The notes under the pieces: generated by a model | The model's database searches: none | The model's input: only the letters and a program-made list of their open reading frames with translations | What the model was told of the DNA's origin: nothing | Source: Cyanobacteria bacterium K_Offshore_surface_m2_239 | GTDB lineage: Bacteria; Cyanobacteriota; Cyanobacteriia; PCC-6307; Cyanobiaceae | DNA: 35,603 nt | NCBI GenBank assembly: GCA_016882305.1 | Contig: VGQX01000015.1 | Location: forward strand, 1-35,603 | Direction of reading: 5' to 3' | Program-made: the position numbers and the translations under genes | Shown: piece after piece, positions 1 through 9,358 of the stretch | How the letters are laid out: every line of letters begins with the position of its first letter | Position numbering within the stretch: position 1 is the first letter of the stretch

Positions 1-1
1 A

Positions 2-172
2 GTTCCGGATCTAAAACAATTATTTGATCCGTTTTCCACCAGTATTACGGCACGTATCCATGGTGGCGAGGAGCTCCAGGACCCAGAGATTCTTGCCAAA
101 AATGACCTTTTTTCCCCTCTGGTGAGACGCTTCCACGCTGTTGGCTCGATCCTCATTACCAACAATGATTAG
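2..172 (+). CDS. C-terminal fragment of an unrecognised protein (cut by the left edge)
   Basis: Frame 2 is open from the first bases to a TAG at 170-172 and encodes the last 56 residues of a protein whose start lies outside the window. The fragment is mixed hydrophilic and hydrophobic, contains LFDPFSTSITARIHGGEE and ends in SILITNND. It has no membrane segment and no motif I can assign. The absence of stops over 170 bp in AT-richer DNA and an ordinary soluble-protein composition support coding. It converges on chlP, whose stop lies about 300 bp downstream. The family is not recognised and no function is proposed. Confidence 0.45.
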   Translation, partial: VPDLKQLFDPFSTSITARIHGGEELQDPEILAKNDLFSPLVRRFHAVGSILITNND

Positions 173-349
173 AAAACGCATAATAGCAACAGATTTCATT
201 CAATGAACTGAACTATTTTCAGCGAAGCATTCACTACAAACAGTGTGGGAGCTGCAGGGCAGCGATCTTAATTTTTCACTCATTTGCTTGTTTACGCAGG
301 CATAACGATGACCCACTACAAAACGGCTTCCAACTTTTCGTGGTCAAGA

Positions 350-370
350 GATTAATTGTAACAATTAATC
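350..370. promoter_or_regulatory. 21-bp perfect inverted repeat between convergent genes
   Basis: Arms GATTAATTGT and ACAATTAATC flank a single central base. The site lies in the AT-rich spacer 173-469, which otherwise shows nothing I can identify: no RNA gene, and no ORF longer than a few codons that looks real. No T-run follows on either strand, so it is not a canonical intrinsic terminator. It could be a protein-binding operator or a hairpin protecting the 3' end of chlP mRNA. Confidence 0.4.
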
Positions 371-469
371 ACGAAGAATGGCCTGCAAAATATTAAGAAT
401 TGGACTTCATCAAAATTATACAATGAAACCATGCCGCATTTTTGATCCCCTAGGGGCTTGACCTGGCCC

Positions 470-1846
470 TCAAGTACGCGACAGGACACGTGCTTTTTCT
501 TGTGCGGTTGCTTCGCTTTCAGATCTCTGACCGCTTTTATTCAAGGATGCTCTCTCCTGAAGACTCTGCTCTAAGAGGTGATTCATTTCCTGCTCTGATC
601 GAACCACGCTGTTAATGGGTTCATACCCGGAGGGTGCCAAAGCCTGGCCTCTCAGGATGGACGCCAGTGTTCTAAACGTTAGCTTAAGTTGTTGCCAAGG
701 ATTCATAGCAACAACTCGCTTGTACAGATAGCTGTCAAATGTCAAACGTTGAACGTCCATATCGCTACACATTTCAACAAAAGCCTCACGGGCAGGATCA
801 TTGCTATAAAAGATGTTTTGAAGAATCTCCAGAACCTTATATGTAGGACCGTAGGTCTTGTCCCACTTCTTAAGGTACTTTTTCAAGTCTGCTTCGCTAG
901 GTATGCGTTGACCCTGAACACTTGACTCCACGACTTGCTCAGCACACATCCGACCACTTTTGGCAGCAAAGTAGATGCCCTCTCCAGAACTTTTCGTGAC
1001 GTATCCAGCTGCGTCGCCGACCAGCGCCATGCGGCCGACAACGCGACGAGGTCGGGGATGTTCAGGGATAGGATGAGCCTCGACCTTAATCACTTCGCCC
1101 AACAGAAGACGCTTGCTTGCGCGCGTACGAATAGCCTTCTGCAAACCTTTAATCAGTGACTGGTTTTTCTGCATCGTTCCAGTTCCAACGGCAACATGGT
1201 CGTATTTAGGAAAAACCCAGGCGTAAAAATCCGGAGAAACATCACTGCCAACGTACATTTCAGCAAGATCTTCATAGTAGGACATTTCTTCTTGGGGCAA
1301 TCTTATTCTCTCTTGAAAAGCAATAGCCATATTGTAGTCTCCTGCATCCATGGCTTTGGCAACACGACTGTTTGCACCGTCCGCTCCAATAATAAGATCG
1401 ACTTCAAGAGATTTCAGCTCGCCTGTAAGGCTTCCACTGCTGTAATCTGAATAATTCAGAACGTAAGGACCCTGACGATTGACACCGGTGTCGATATTCT
1501 GAACTAAGCCGTTAATCAAGGTAGCGCCAAGGCTTGCTGCTCGGTTCCTGAGAAAAGAATCAAGAACTTCGCGACGGCACATGCCAATATATTCGTTCCT
1601 GTTTTCAAGATGAATATCAACCTCACGGTTGGAGGGAGAGATCATCTTCATATTGCGAACCTTGCGATCAATGATGTCTTCTGGCAGCTCAAACTCACTG
1701 ACCATGCACAAGGGGATGGCGCCGCCACAAGGTTTGGCGTTGTCCAGCTTGCGTTCAAACAACCACGTGCGGATCCCAGCCTTTGCGAGAATCTCCGCAG
1801 CACATGACCCACTCGGGCCGCCACCGACAACAGCAACTCGCAACAT
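470..1846 (-). CDS. chlP: Geranylgeranyl diphosphate reductase (geranylgeranyl reductase)
   Basis: FAD/NADPH-dependent enzyme that reduces three double bonds of the geranylgeranyl chain to give phytyl diphosphate or phytylated chlorophyll a, needed for chlorophyll and tocopherol synthesis at the thylakoid. The 458-residue protein opens with a dinucleotide-binding fold (VVGGGPSGSCAAEIL near residue 5), followed by the family's KPCGGAIP segment, an IIGADGANSRVA motif in the middle and a second FAD motif (GDAAGYVTKSSGEGIYFAA) in the C-terminal half. The start at 1846 gives MLRVAVVGGG, the usual family N-terminus. An upstream in-frame start at 1888 would add 14 residues that do not fit the fold. 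No clear Shine-Dalgarno sequence precedes it. It is divergent from the carboxypeptidase at 1969 and about 60 bp of spacer separates their regulatory regions. Length and motifs are typical and the identification is firm. Confidence 0.95.
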   Translation of the reverse strand: MLRVAVVGGGPSGSCAAEILAKAGIRTWLFERKLDNAKPCGGAIPLCMVSEFELPEDIIDRKVRNMKMISPSNREVDIHLENRNEYIGMCRREVLDSFLRNRAASLGATLINGLVQNIDTGVNRQGPYVLNYSDYSSGSLTGELKSLEVDLIIGADGANSRVAKAMDAGDYNMAIAFQERIRLPQEEMSYYEDLAEMYVGSDVSPDFYAWVFPKYDHVAVGTGTMQKNQSLIKGLQKAIRTRASKRLLLGEVIKVEAHPIPEHPRPRRVVGRMALVGDAAGYVTKSSGEGIYFAAKSGRMCAEQVVESSVQGQRIPSEADLKKYLKKWDKTYGPTYKVLEILQNIFYSNDPAREAFVEMCSDMDVQRLTFDSYLYKRVVAMNPWQQLKLTFRTLASILRGQALAPSGYEPINSVVRSEQEMNHLLEQSLQERASLNKSGQRSESEATAQEKARVLSRT

Positions 1847-1968
1847 TTCGAAACCGATCAGGTCAGGAACGCATCTGCAACGTAACACCCCAGAGCAGGC
1901 GATGGGGGTGCCCGCAACCTATGTCTTAAGATAAGTGAAATTGGCCAGTTCCCCTCCCTAACAGGAGA

Positions 1969-2784
1969 TTGGTACCGGACTGCGCTCCACCTCATACCCC
2001 CCTATCCCCAAGACGATTGCGGAAATCCAGGAGGTCTCGGCAGGAATCCCGGACGTTCCCCCTTCCAGACGACATCCCCGTAGCCCGGAGAACCACGCTT
2101 CCGTCGAAGGCCGGCAGCCCTGCAAACAGGCCTGGGTCAATCCTCTTCGGAACTGTTGTCCTTGTGCTGATGGGCACTGGTTTTTGGCTTGCCAGCCGGT
2201 CGTTCAGGGCCCCAAGCAAGCAGGCCGCCCTGGCAGTCGTCCAGGAGCAGCGAAATCGGGATGGTCGGCTGCTTGGCCATTTTCCATACCCGGAGGCTAA
2301 GGCCTCTCGGTTGGTGTCGATTGCGCCTGGTATGAAACTGCATCGCGATGCTGCTGACAATTTTCGCGCCATGCAGCAAGCCGCCGCGGCAGATGGCGTT
2401 CCGTTTGTGGTTCTCAGTGCCTTTCGCTCAGTGGCGGACCAACAAAAGCTTTTCTTTGACATTAAAGCTGAGAGAAACCAGAGCGCACGGGATCGTGCCA
2501 GAGTCAGTGCACCACCGGGTTTCTCAGAGCACAGCACCGGATACGCGATCGATCTTGGTGATCCCGCTCGTCCGCAGACCAACCTGTCACCCGCGTTCGC
2601 GGACTCTCCGGTTTACCGTTGGTTGATCAAGAACGCGGCACGCTTTCAGTTTGCTCTCTCCTTCCCAACGGAGAACCCGCAGGGTGTCAGCTTTGAACCG
2701 TGGCACTGGCGCTACGAAGGGTCGATCGAGGCCCTGCGACTCTTTGAACCTGCGCATCGGCTGCAGCGCGCCGCCAAGCTTTGA
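1969..2784 (+). CDS. Membrane-anchored D-alanyl-D-alanine carboxypeptidase (VanY / M15B family)
   Basis: Predicted zinc D,D-carboxypeptidase acting on peptidoglycan stem peptides in the periplasm. The catalytic domain (about residues 110-260 of 271) shows the M15B signatures: SAFRSVADQ, SEHSTGYAIDL with the zinc-binding His and Asp, and EPWHWRY with the second zinc His. A single hydrophobic segment near residues 58-78 (ILFGTVVLVLMGTGFWLA) follows a basic, proline-rich stretch, consistent with an uncleaved signal anchor. The start is uncertain: the TTG at 1969 has AGGAG only two bases upstream, which is too close, and a later TTG/GTG just before the membrane segment is equally possible. It stands alone between divergent chlP and typA. 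Family assignment is confident; the exact substrate is inferred. Confidence 0.85.
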   Translation: MVPDCAPPHTPLSPRRLRKSRRSRQESRTFPLPDDIPVARRTTLPSKAGSPANRPGSILFGTVVLVLMGTGFWLASRSFRAPSKQAALAVVQEQRNRDGRLLGHFPYPEAKASRLVSIAPGMKLHRDAADNFRAMQQAAAADGVPFVVLSAFRSVADQQKLFFDIKAERNQSARDRARVSAPPGFSEHSTGYAIDLGDPARPQTNLSPAFADSPVYRWLIKNAARFQFALSFPTENPQGVSFEPWHWRYEGSIEALRLFEPAHRLQRAAKL

Positions 2785-2964
2785 GATCCATGAGACCTCC
2801 AAGGAGTAGGATGACATTACGCTTGCGCATGCCTCGCCGCCTGCCAGCGGCAATTGACTCGACCCTTCGCCCCTGTCCCTGTTCTCAACCATCCAAGCGA
2901 CCCTGCTGGGGGCGAGGTCAGATTCCACCCTGTCACTTCTTCTACTCACCTGTCTGACAACCAA

Positions 2965-4761
2965 ATGAAAGGAATTCAAATTCGAAATATTGCTATCATT
3001 GCCCACGTCGACCATGGAAAAACCACCCTGGTCGATGCCTTATTGACCCAATCAGGGGTGTTTCGCGAAGGAGAAGAGATCCCGGTTTGCATTCTTGACT
3101 CTAATGACTTAGAGCGTGAGCGTGGTATCACAATCCTTTCTAAGAACACAGCAGTTGACTACCACGGTGTCAGAATCAATATTGTTGATACACCAGGCCA
3201 TGCTGATTTTGGTGGCGAGGTAGAGCGCGTCTTGGGCATGGTCGATGGATGTCTCCTGATTGTTGACGCCAATGAAGGACCGATGCCTCAAACGAGGTTC
3301 GTGTTAAAGAAAGCTTTGGAGAAGGGTCTGCGTCCTATCGTTTTTGTCAACAAGATTGACCGCGCTCGTGTCGAGCCCGAACAGGCTCTTGACAAAGTTC
3401 TAGATCTCTTTCTAGAGCTCGGGGCTGATGATGATCAGTGTGATTTCCCTTTTCTTTTTGGAAGTGGCATGGCGGGCTACGCCAAACCAGATATGGCCAC
3501 AGAAAGTGATTCAATGGCACCACTGTTTGAAGCGATCTTGCGCCATGTTCCACCACCGGTAGGCGATCCTGAGAAACCACTTCAGCTTCAAGTCACTAGT
3601 CTTGACTATAATGACTTCCTGGGCCGAATAATTATTGGTCGCGTTCACAATGGCACGATAAAGAACAACCAAACTGTCGCTTTGATTCGTGATGATGGCA
3701 ACATCAAGCGCGGTCGCGTTTCGAAACTTCTAGGGTTCCAAGGCTTGCGACGCGTTGAGGTTGAACAAGCTTCTGCTGGTGATATTATCGCTCTAGCAGG
3801 CTTTGATGACGTCAATATTGGGGAAACCGTTGCGTGTCCTGATCACCCTGAAGCTCTTCCTCTGATCAAGGTTGATGAGCCAACCTTGCAGATGACATTC
3901 GTTGTCAATGATTCGCCTTTCGCCGGCAAGGAAGGTAAGTTTGTTACAAGCCGACAAGTTCGTGATCGCTTGCAGCGCGAACTGTTGACCAATGTGGCAC
4001 TTCGATTGGAGGATACGGATTCTCCCGATCGTTGGTTGGTAAGCGGTCGGGGAGAACTTCATCTCGGTATCCTTATTGAGACCATGCGTCGAGAAGGCTA
4101 TGAGTTTCAAGTGAGTCAACCTCAGGTGATCTTTCGTGAAATCGATGGTATTCCTCATGAGCCCTATGAATTGCTCGTGATTGATGTTCCTGAGGCTAAT
4201 GTCGGTGTCTGTATTGAAAAATTGGGGTCTCGGAAGGCAGAAATGAAGAATATGGAAAGTGCCACAGATGGACGTGTTCAATTGGAGTTTGTCGTACCTT
4301 CGCGCGGTCTGATTGGCTTTAGGGGTGATTTCATTCGCTCCACACGTGGAGAAGGCATTATGAGCCATTCGTTCTTGGATTATCGTCCTATCCAGGGCAA
4401 CTATGAAGTCAGGCGTAATGGAGTTCTAATCGCTTTTGAAGAGGGAGTTGCCACTTTTTATGCATTAAAGAATGCCGAAGACCGTGGTCAGTTCTTTATT
4501 TCTCCAGGCACAAAAGTCTATAAAGGTATGATTATTGGTGAGAACAACCGTACGCAAGACTTGGAAATTAATATCTGCAAAACGAAGCAATTGACGAACA
4601 TGCGATCGGCCGGCGCAGAAGAACTGGATACATTGCAAGCCCCTGTCCACATGACCCTGGAGAGAGCTCTTGAGTACATCGGGTCTGATGAAATGCTCGA
4701 AGTAACCCCTGCAAATATTCGTCTTCGTAAGATACCAGCCAAAAAACCTGTCAAACGATGA
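2965..4761 (+). CDS. typA: Ribosome-associated translational GTPase TypA/BipA
   Basis: GTPase related to EF-G and LepA that binds the ribosome and supports growth under stress and 50S assembly. The 598-residue product has G1 [10 protein letters not shown]2 with RGITI, G3 DTPGHADF, G4 NKID, then the domain-2 beta barrel and the EF-G-like C-terminal half, including the [18 protein letters not shown] segment and the TypA-specific C-terminal domain. The ATG at 2965 gives [21 protein letters not shown], matching family N-termini; upstream in-frame codons from 2854 read as low-complexity non-homologous sequence. Its stop overlaps the next gene's ATG (ATGA), so the two are probably translationally coupled. 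Base composition is notably AT-richer than most of the window (one sampled 60-base line, 4201-4260, is 42% GC), as is often seen for highly expressed genes here. Confidence 0.97.
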   Translation: MKGIQIRNIAIIAHVDHGKTTLVDALLTQSGVFREGEEIPVCILDSNDLERERGITILSKNTAVDYHGVRINIVDTPGHADFGGEVERVLGMVDGCLLIVDANEGPMPQTRFVLKKALEKGLRPIVFVNKIDRARVEPEQALDKVLDLFLELGADDDQCDFPFLFGSGMAGYAKPDMATESDSMAPLFEAILRHVPPPVGDPEKPLQLQVTSLDYNDFLGRIIIGRVHNGTIKNNQTVALIRDDGNIKRGRVSKLLGFQGLRRVEVEQASAGDIIALAGFDDVNIGETVACPDHPEALPLIKVDEPTLQMTFVVNDSPFAGKEGKFVTSRQVRDRLQRELLTNVALRLEDTDSPDRWLVSGRGELHLGILIETMRREGYEFQVSQPQVIFREIDGIPHEPYELLVIDVPEANVGVCIEKLGSRKAEMKNMESATDGRVQLEFVVPSRGLIGFRGDFIRSTRGEGIMSHSFLDYRPIQGNYEVRRNGVLIAFEEGVATFYALKNAEDRGQFFISPGTKVYKGMIIGENNRTQDLEINICKTKQLTNMRSAGAEELDTLQAPVHMTLERALEYIGSDEMLEVTPANIRLRKIPAKKPVKR

Positions 4762-5153
4762 CATCAAACTGTCAGCATCTAGACTCACACGTGATGGATG
4801 AACGCCTGGCTCAGGCAATTCATCTCTTCAATCGCAGTGAATGGTATGCTGCGCATGATGCTTTTGAAGAACTTTGGTATGAAGCATCAGGAGACGAGCG
4901 CCATGTTTTCCATGGGATCATTCAAAGCGCAGTTGCTGAGCATCATCTACTAAACGGAAATACAAGAGGATCTCTACTCTTAATGGCAGAAGGTCTGAAT
5001 CATTTGAACCAGTCTCCTTCTGATCTTTTCGGAATCGATTTAGAGGCTCTAAAGGTCATCATCCGTCAGCGTCTGGCCCGGCTTCAGAGGGGCCAGTTGT
5101 TAGAAGATCTGCCACTGCCACACTTGCAGCCATCGGTGCCGGGCAAAGACTAA
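4758..5153 (+). CDS. DUF309 domain protein
   Basis: Small all-helical protein of 131 residues belonging to the DUF309 family, whose function is unknown. The signature is clear: FNRSEWYAAHDAFEELWYEA with the conserved His-Asp/Glu pair, then HGIIQSAVAEHHLLNGN with two more conserved His and the Asn-Gly turn. The clustered His and Glu could coordinate a metal, but that is inference. The ATG at 4758 overlaps the typA stop by four bases (ATGA). A second ATG at 4794 would give a slightly shorter protein starting MDERLAQAI, which is closer to where homology begins. It lies between typA and the Lpt genes, probably in the same transcript. Confidence 0.85.
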   Translation: MTSNCQHLDSHVMDERLAQAIHLFNRSEWYAAHDAFEELWYEASGDERHVFHGIIQSAVAEHHLLNGNTRGSLLLMAEGLNHLNQSPSDLFGIDLEALKVIIRQRLARLQRGQLLEDLPLPHLQPSVPGKD

Positions 5154-5180
5154 AGTGCTCTATAGACGATTGAGTAACCG

Positions 5181-5681
5181 ATGAAGTCCTTGCCAGGGCT
5201 GAAATCCTCACGGCTCTTGAATTTCAGGCTGCTTGCTGTAGGCGCTTGGGTCACCTCCCTAACAATCCTCGCCCATGCTGCACCAGCCACCACGCCGATG
5301 GCTCCACTCCCGGCACCTACTGCCCCAGACGCATCACCGCCTAAAAATGGACTTGTGACGATCGAGTCTGATCGTCAACAAGGTGATAATCAAACTGGAG
5401 TTGTTACAGCCACAGGTAATGTCAGGATAACTTATCCAGATCGCGGCATGGTTGCAACATCTCGGCAGGCGCAATATTTCACGAAGGAGGGCAGGCTCAT
5501 CCTGACCGGAGATGTTGATGTGATTGATGCCCAGGGCCAGCGCATTCGTGCTGAACGATTGGTCTACAACCTGGATCAGGAGCGGCTGGAGGCCCAACCG
5601 GCTCCTGGTCAGCAGGTGAAGAGTCGCCTTCGCCTTTCGATGCCGCTGAACAATTCTTCGCCTGGTGCGCAAAATCCATGA
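5181..5681 (+). CDS. lptA: LPS-transport periplasmic bridge protein LptA (OstA-like)
   Basis: Predicted periplasmic protein that carries lipopolysaccharide from the inner-membrane LptBFG-C complex to the outer membrane. The 166-residue protein has a signal peptide (basic N-terminus, hydrophobic LLAVGAWVTSLTILAHA at about 17-33), a proline/alanine-rich linker to about residue 54, and an OstA-like beta-jellyroll with alternating strands (VTATGNVRITYPDRGMVAT; GRLILTGDVDVIDAQGQRI; AERLVYNLDQERLEA). It is shorter than many cyanobacterial OstA proteins but close to proteobacterial LptA. It overlaps lptB by four bases, and lptF follows, which supports the assignment strongly. The AGTAACCG before the ATG is a poor ribosome-binding site. 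Confidence 0.85.
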   Translation: MKSLPGLKSSRLLNFRLLAVGAWVTSLTILAHAAPATTPMAPLPAPTAPDASPPKNGLVTIESDRQQGDNQTGVVTATGNVRITYPDRGMVATSRQAQYFTKEGRLILTGDVDVIDAQGQRIRAERLVYNLDQERLEAQPAPGQQVKSRLRLSMPLNNSSPGAQNP

Positions 5682-6406
5682 CCTTGGCTCTGGATCGCGT
5701 GGCCATCTCGCTCTCGGGACGACCCTTGGTGCAAGGTGTCAGCCTCCAACTGGAGCCTGGAGAGGTCATTGGTCTCCTCGGTCCCAACGGTGCCGGGAAA
5801 ACCACCACATTCAATCTTGTTACTGGACTCTTGAGACCGGACCATGGAGATGTTCGTCTTGATGGGCAATCTGTTTCTGCTATGCCGATGCCAGTCCGTG
5901 CGCGACTAGGGATTGGCTACCTACCACAGGAAGCGAGTGTCTTCCGCAACTTAACCGTGCGTGACAATCTTCGCTTAGCCCTGGAGGTCTCGGGAATACC
6001 TCCACAAGAAGCGAGGAAACGCCTAGAGTATTTAATCACAGAATTTCACTTGATTGCCTTCCAAACCCGTAAGGGTTACCAGCTGTCTGGTGGTGAGCGA
6101 CGAAGGACAGAAGTGGCAAGAGCTTTGGCTGTGGGCAAACACGGTCCTCGCTATTTACTTTTAGATGAACCATTTGCTGGGGTGGATCCTCTGGCCGTTG
6201 CTGATCTACAGGAACTCATTCACGGTCTTCGTTCCCGAGGGATGGGAATCCTGATCACCGATCACAATGTCCGTGAAACACTCGCGATCACTGACCGTTC
6301 ATACATTATGACGGATGGGCATATTCTGGCTTCCGGAACATCCGAGCAACTCGCCGCAGATGCTTTGGTTCGCCGACATTATCTTGGTGAGGCATTTAAA
6401 TTATAA
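5678..6406 (+). CDS. lptB: LPS export ABC transporter ATP-binding protein LptB
   Basis: Cytoplasmic ATPase that powers LPS extraction from the inner membrane with the LptF/LptG-type permease. The 242 residues contain Walker A GPNGAGKTT (about 35-43), a Q-loop, the ABC signature LSGGERRRTEVARAL, Walker B YLLLDEPFAGVDP and the H-loop ITDHNVRETL. GERRR in place of the more general GQQ/GQR signature is typical of LptB. The ATG at 5678 overlaps the lptA stop (ATGA), and the stop at 6404-6406 abuts the lptF start, so the three genes form a tightly coupled operon. Length and motifs are normal and the assignment is secure. Confidence 0.95.
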   Translation: MTLALDRVAISLSGRPLVQGVSLQLEPGEVIGLLGPNGAGKTTTFNLVTGLLRPDHGDVRLDGQSVSAMPMPVRARLGIGYLPQEASVFRNLTVRDNLRLALEVSGIPPQEARKRLEYLITEFHLIAFQTRKGYQLSGGERRRTEVARALAVGKHGPRYLLLDEPFAGVDPLAVADLQELIHGLRSRGMGILITDHNVRETLAITDRSYIMTDGHILASGTSEQLAADALVRRHYLGEAFKL

Positions 6407-7623
6407 TGAATATCTTATCTATCAAGCGCATCGTCTCTGAATCCAAAACCATCTTCCAAAGGCTGCTTCCCTATCTCCTGCTGAAAAAGCGGTGGTCTGT
6501 GACCCTTATCGATCGATGGTTGCTCGGTGAGCTGCTTGGTCCCCTTCTGTTTGGCATCGCGGCCTTCACGGCTGTTTCCCTTTCCGTCGGCGTGGTATTT
6601 GAACTTGTTCGACGGATTGCCGAATCGGGCTTGTCTGTTATCACAGCGGTGCAGGTGCTGGTTTTGCGACTGCCTGGTTTCCTTGTTTTAGCTTTTCCGA
6701 TGGCCACCCTGATGGCCACTCTGCTGGCATACAGCAGACTTTCAGGCAGCTTTGAACTCACCGCCCTGCGAAGCCTTGGCGTCCGGACATGGCGCATTGT
6801 CGTTCCTGCCCTAGCGCTTGCGCTGGTTATGAGCTTCTTGACGTTTGCGTTTAACGATTTAATCGTGCCACGAACGAACTTATTAGCAACACAGACACTT
6901 GAAACAGCCTTGGGCAAGGCCTTGACAAATGAACGAGGCGATAACATTATTTATTCACGTTTTGGTCGCATAGAAACGGATGAAGGTGAGAGCAAAAGGG
7001 CACTGACACACCTTTTCTACTCACGAATGTTTCGTCGTGGCGAAATGCTGGATGTCACACTTCTGGACTTCTCACGTTCGGGACAACGACAGATGTTGAT
7101 GGCAAAACGGGGAAAGTGGAATGAGAAGCAGTCGATGTGGGAGTTTTTTGATGGACGAATTGTGAGTCTTGACGAAAACACAGGAGCAACAACTTCGGCT
7201 GTTTTTGATCGCTACTTCTATCCATTGACCAGAGACCTTCTCGATGTTGCTAAGCTGCCTACAGATCCAGCCACGATGACCGTAGGACAGGCTTTGCGTG
7301 CCGAGCGGTTGCTGGTCCAGGCCAATAATCAGAAAGAAGCCCGACGAATTCGCGTTCGTATCCAAGAGAAGTTTGCTTTCCCAGCCATCTGTTTCGTCTT
7401 CGGTCTGATCGGCAGCAGTCTTGGTGTAAGACCCCATGCGAGAACGAGTCGTAGTCAAGGTTTTGGAATTAGCGTTTTGCTGATTTTTTCTTACTACCTC
7501 ATGTCCTTCATCTTCAGCTCGCTCGGAATCACCGGATCGTTGTCGCCTTTCTTCTCAGCCTGGCTCCCGGTTTTCATTGGTCTAGGGGCTGGTCTTTACC
7601 TTTTGCGCCAGTCCAGTCGCTGA
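6406..7623 (+). CDS. lptF: LPS export permease, LptF/LptG (YjgP/YjgQ) family
   Basis: Inner-membrane permease of the LPS exporter. The 405-residue protein has the family layout: an N-terminal membrane bundle (segments near 45-70, 85-110 and 135-155), a periplasmic beta-jellyroll domain of about 150 residues, and a C-terminal bundle (about 315-400). FELTALRSLGVRTWRIVVPAL is the conserved cytoplasmic coupling helix that contacts LptB. Only one permease gene is present in the cluster, whereas proteobacteria have two (lptF and lptG). Picocyanobacteria appear to use one, perhaps as a homodimer (inference). The first 30 residues are basic and not obviously conserved, so the real start may be a later codon near MLKKRWSVTLIDRWLLGE-type sequence; 6406 is used because it overlaps the lptB stop. 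Confidence 0.9.
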   Translation: MNILSIKRIVSESKTIFQRLLPYLLLKKRWSVTLIDRWLLGELLGPLLFGIAAFTAVSLSVGVVFELVRRIAESGLSVITAVQVLVLRLPGFLVLAFPMATLMATLLAYSRLSGSFELTALRSLGVRTWRIVVPALALALVMSFLTFAFNDLIVPRTNLLATQTLETALGKALTNERGDNIIYSRFGRIETDEGESKRALTHLFYSRMFRRGEMLDVTLLDFSRSGQRQMLMAKRGKWNEKQSMWEFFDGRIVSLDENTGATTSAVFDRYFYPLTRDLLDVAKLPTDPATMTVGQALRAERLLVQANNQKEARRIRVRIQEKFAFPAICFVFGLIGSSLGVRPHARTSRSQGFGISVLLIFSYYLMSFIFSSLGITGSLSPFFSAWLPVFIGLGAGLYLLRQSSR

Positions 7624-7680
7624 GGACCAGCGGTCTCCCTCGACGAGACGGCAAACTGGGAGGGTCTTATCTTCGATGAC

Positions 7681-8616
7681 GTGTCAGTGCCCGTTCTGAC
7701 GGCCGATCCCGTTCTTGGTCTTGGGCTTAGCGCCTTTGCCCTTCTGCTCCTGGCGCTCCCTGTGGCCTTCTGGTTCCTGAGCGCGAGACGCTCCAGTTCC
7801 GTCGTTCGCGTGCTCGTAGCCAGTGCCAATCTCTGCCTGACAGCACAGCTGGTCCTGCGCTGGTGGGACTCCGGACATTTTCCCATCAGCAATCTTTATG
7901 AGTCACTGTGCTTCCTGGCCTGGGGTTGCACCCTGACGCAGTTGCTTGTGGAACGGTCCTGGGCCAATCCGCTCGTTCCAGCAGCCGCAACTCCCATGGC
8001 GCTGGGCTGCGTGGCCTTCGCAAGTTTTGCCTTGCCTGATCGCCTACAAGAGGCGTCTCCCTTGGTTCCCGCTTTACGCTCCAGTTGGTTGGTGATGCAT
8101 GTCAGCGTCATCATGCTGAGCTATGCCGCTTTGTTGGTTGGTTCTCTGTTGAGCGTGGCGGTTTTGTTGACCGACCGAGGCGAGGTGATGGAACTCCGCA
8201 GCAGTTCCATCGGTTCCGGCAGCTTTCGTCAGGCAGAAGCCCTGTCATCCGCGTCGGTACCATCTCAACTGCACAGCACGCCCATCCGTACAAGTGAGGA
8301 ATTAGACAGCCTCAGTTATCGCACCATCACGGTGGGATTTCTCCTCCTTTCGGTAGGACTGATCAGTGGCGCTGTCTGGGCAAACGAAGCTTGGGGGGCT
8401 TGGTGGAGCTGGGATCCCAAGGAGACCTGGGCCTTCATCACCTGGCTGGTCTACGCGGCCTATCTCCATACGCGTCTCATGCGAGGCTGGCAAGGACGTA
8501 AACCAGCCATTGTCGCGGCTGCTGGTCTGGTGGTGATTGCGGTTTGTTATATTGGTGTTAACCTTTTGGGGATCGGTTTGCACAGCTACGGCTGGTTTTT
8601 TGGCACCCTCTTTTGA
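7681..8616 (+). CDS. ccsA: System II cytochrome c biogenesis protein CcsA (ResC-like haem handling protein)
   Basis: Polytopic thylakoid/inner-membrane protein that, with CcsB (Ccs1), delivers haem to apocytochromes c on the lumenal side. The decisive motif is the tryptophan-rich WWD loop [15 protein letters not shown] in the C-terminal third, followed by a conserved membrane segment with LHTR. Several hydrophobic helices precede it, and conserved His residues flank the loop ([21 protein letters not shown]). The 311-residue length is typical. The start is a GTG at 7681 or 7687; the nearby ATG at 7676 is out of frame. The gene follows lptF by about 57 bp and probably ends the operon. Its stop codon lies inside a strong hairpin. 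Confidence 0.92.
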   Translation: MSVPVLTADPVLGLGLSAFALLLLALPVAFWFLSARRSSSVVRVLVASANLCLTAQLVLRWWDSGHFPISNLYESLCFLAWGCTLTQLLVERSWANPLVPAAATPMALGCVAFASFALPDRLQEASPLVPALRSSWLVMHVSVIMLSYAALLVGSLLSVAVLLTDRGEVMELRSSSIGSGSFRQAEALSSASVPSQLHSTPIRTSEELDSLSYRTITVGFLLLSVGLISGAVWANEAWGAWWSWDPKETWAFITWLVYAAYLHTRLMRGWQGRKPAIVAAAGLVVIAVCYIGVNLLGIGLHSYGWFFGTLF

Positions 8617-8623
8617 GGGTGCC
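8602..8623. terminator. 9-bp perfect hairpin across the ccsA stop codon
   Basis: Arms GGCACCCTC (8602-8610) and GAGGGTGCC (8615-8623) enclose a TTTT loop; the stop codon of ccsA is within the structure. It sits between convergent ccsA and rpe and may stop or pause transcription from either side. It has no U-tract downstream on either strand, so it is not a standard intrinsic terminator; a six-T run precedes it on the + strand. An mRNA 3'-end-protecting hairpin is an alternative. Confidence 0.5.
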
Positions 8624-8665
8624 AGTCGTAACCCTGACAAAGAGCAGCCCAACTTAGGCAAGAAA

Positions 8666-9358
8666 TCAAACCAGCGCGGGCTCCGGACGCCGGCTTGCCC
8701 TGATCCCGCGAATCGCCTCCGCATAGTCGGCAGCTCCGAACACACCCGAGCCTGAAACAATGGCATTGGCGCCGGCTTCAATCACTTTCCAGGCATTGGC
8801 TGGTTTGATGCCACCATCGACTTCAATCCAAGGATCCAGACCCTTTTCATCACAGAGACGGCGCAGGTCACGAATCTTTTTCACCTGATTTTCGATGAAA
8901 CTCTGTCCACCAAAACCTGGGTTGACACTCATGATGAGAATCAGGTCACACAATTCCAGGCAGTAGTCCAGGGTGTCAATCGGCGTTCCGGGGTTGAGCA
9001 CCGCTCCAGCCTGCTTTCCCAGCTCCTTGATTTGAGCGAGATTGCGATGGAGATGAGGACAGGCCTCAACTTGCACGCTGATGATGTCCGCTCCCGCTTT
9101 GGCAAACTCCGGAACGTATTTCTCCGGCTCAACAATCATCAGATGCACATCCAGTGGTTTGGTGGTGACAGGTCTCAGGGCTTCCACGATCAGGGGACCG
9201 ATCGTGATGTTGGGCACGAAGCGGCCATCCATCACATCCACATGAATCCAGTCGGCCCCGGCCTGATCCACGGCGCGCACATCGTCTCCAAGTCTGGAAA
9301 AATCCGCGGAAAGGATCGATGGTGCGACCACGAGGGGTTTTGTGCTCATGGGTCTCAT
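8666..9358 (-). CDS. rpe: Ribulose-phosphate 3-epimerase
   Basis: Interconverts ribulose 5-phosphate and xylulose 5-phosphate in the Calvin cycle and pentose phosphate pathway (cytoplasmic TIM barrel). The 230 residues include [31 protein letters not shown] with the metal-binding His and Asp, [20 protein letters not shown] with the catalytic Asp, and the phosphate-binding GSGVFG. An ATG at 9349 ([13 protein letters not shown]) is an alternative start that fits the family slightly better than 9358. It is divergent from glpX, another Calvin-cycle gene, suggesting a shared regulatory spacer. The final residues [11 protein letters not shown] are a normal family tail. Confidence 0.96.
   Translation of the reverse strand: MRPMSTKPLVVAPSILSADFSRLGDDVRAVDQAGADWIHVDVMDGRFVPNITIGPLIVEALRPVTTKPLDVHLMIVEPEKYVPEFAKAGADIISVQVEACPHLHRNLAQIKELGKQAGAVLNPGTPIDTLDYCLELCDLILIMSVNPGFGGQSFIENQVKKIRDLRRLCDEKGLDPWIEVDGGIKPANAWKVIEAGANAIVSGSGVFGAADYAEAIRGIRASRRPEPALV

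Noticed and set aside
8602-8623. Canonical intrinsic terminator for rpe
   Set aside because: The stem is excellent, but the minus-strand side is followed by A, not T, so it was reported only as a hairpin.
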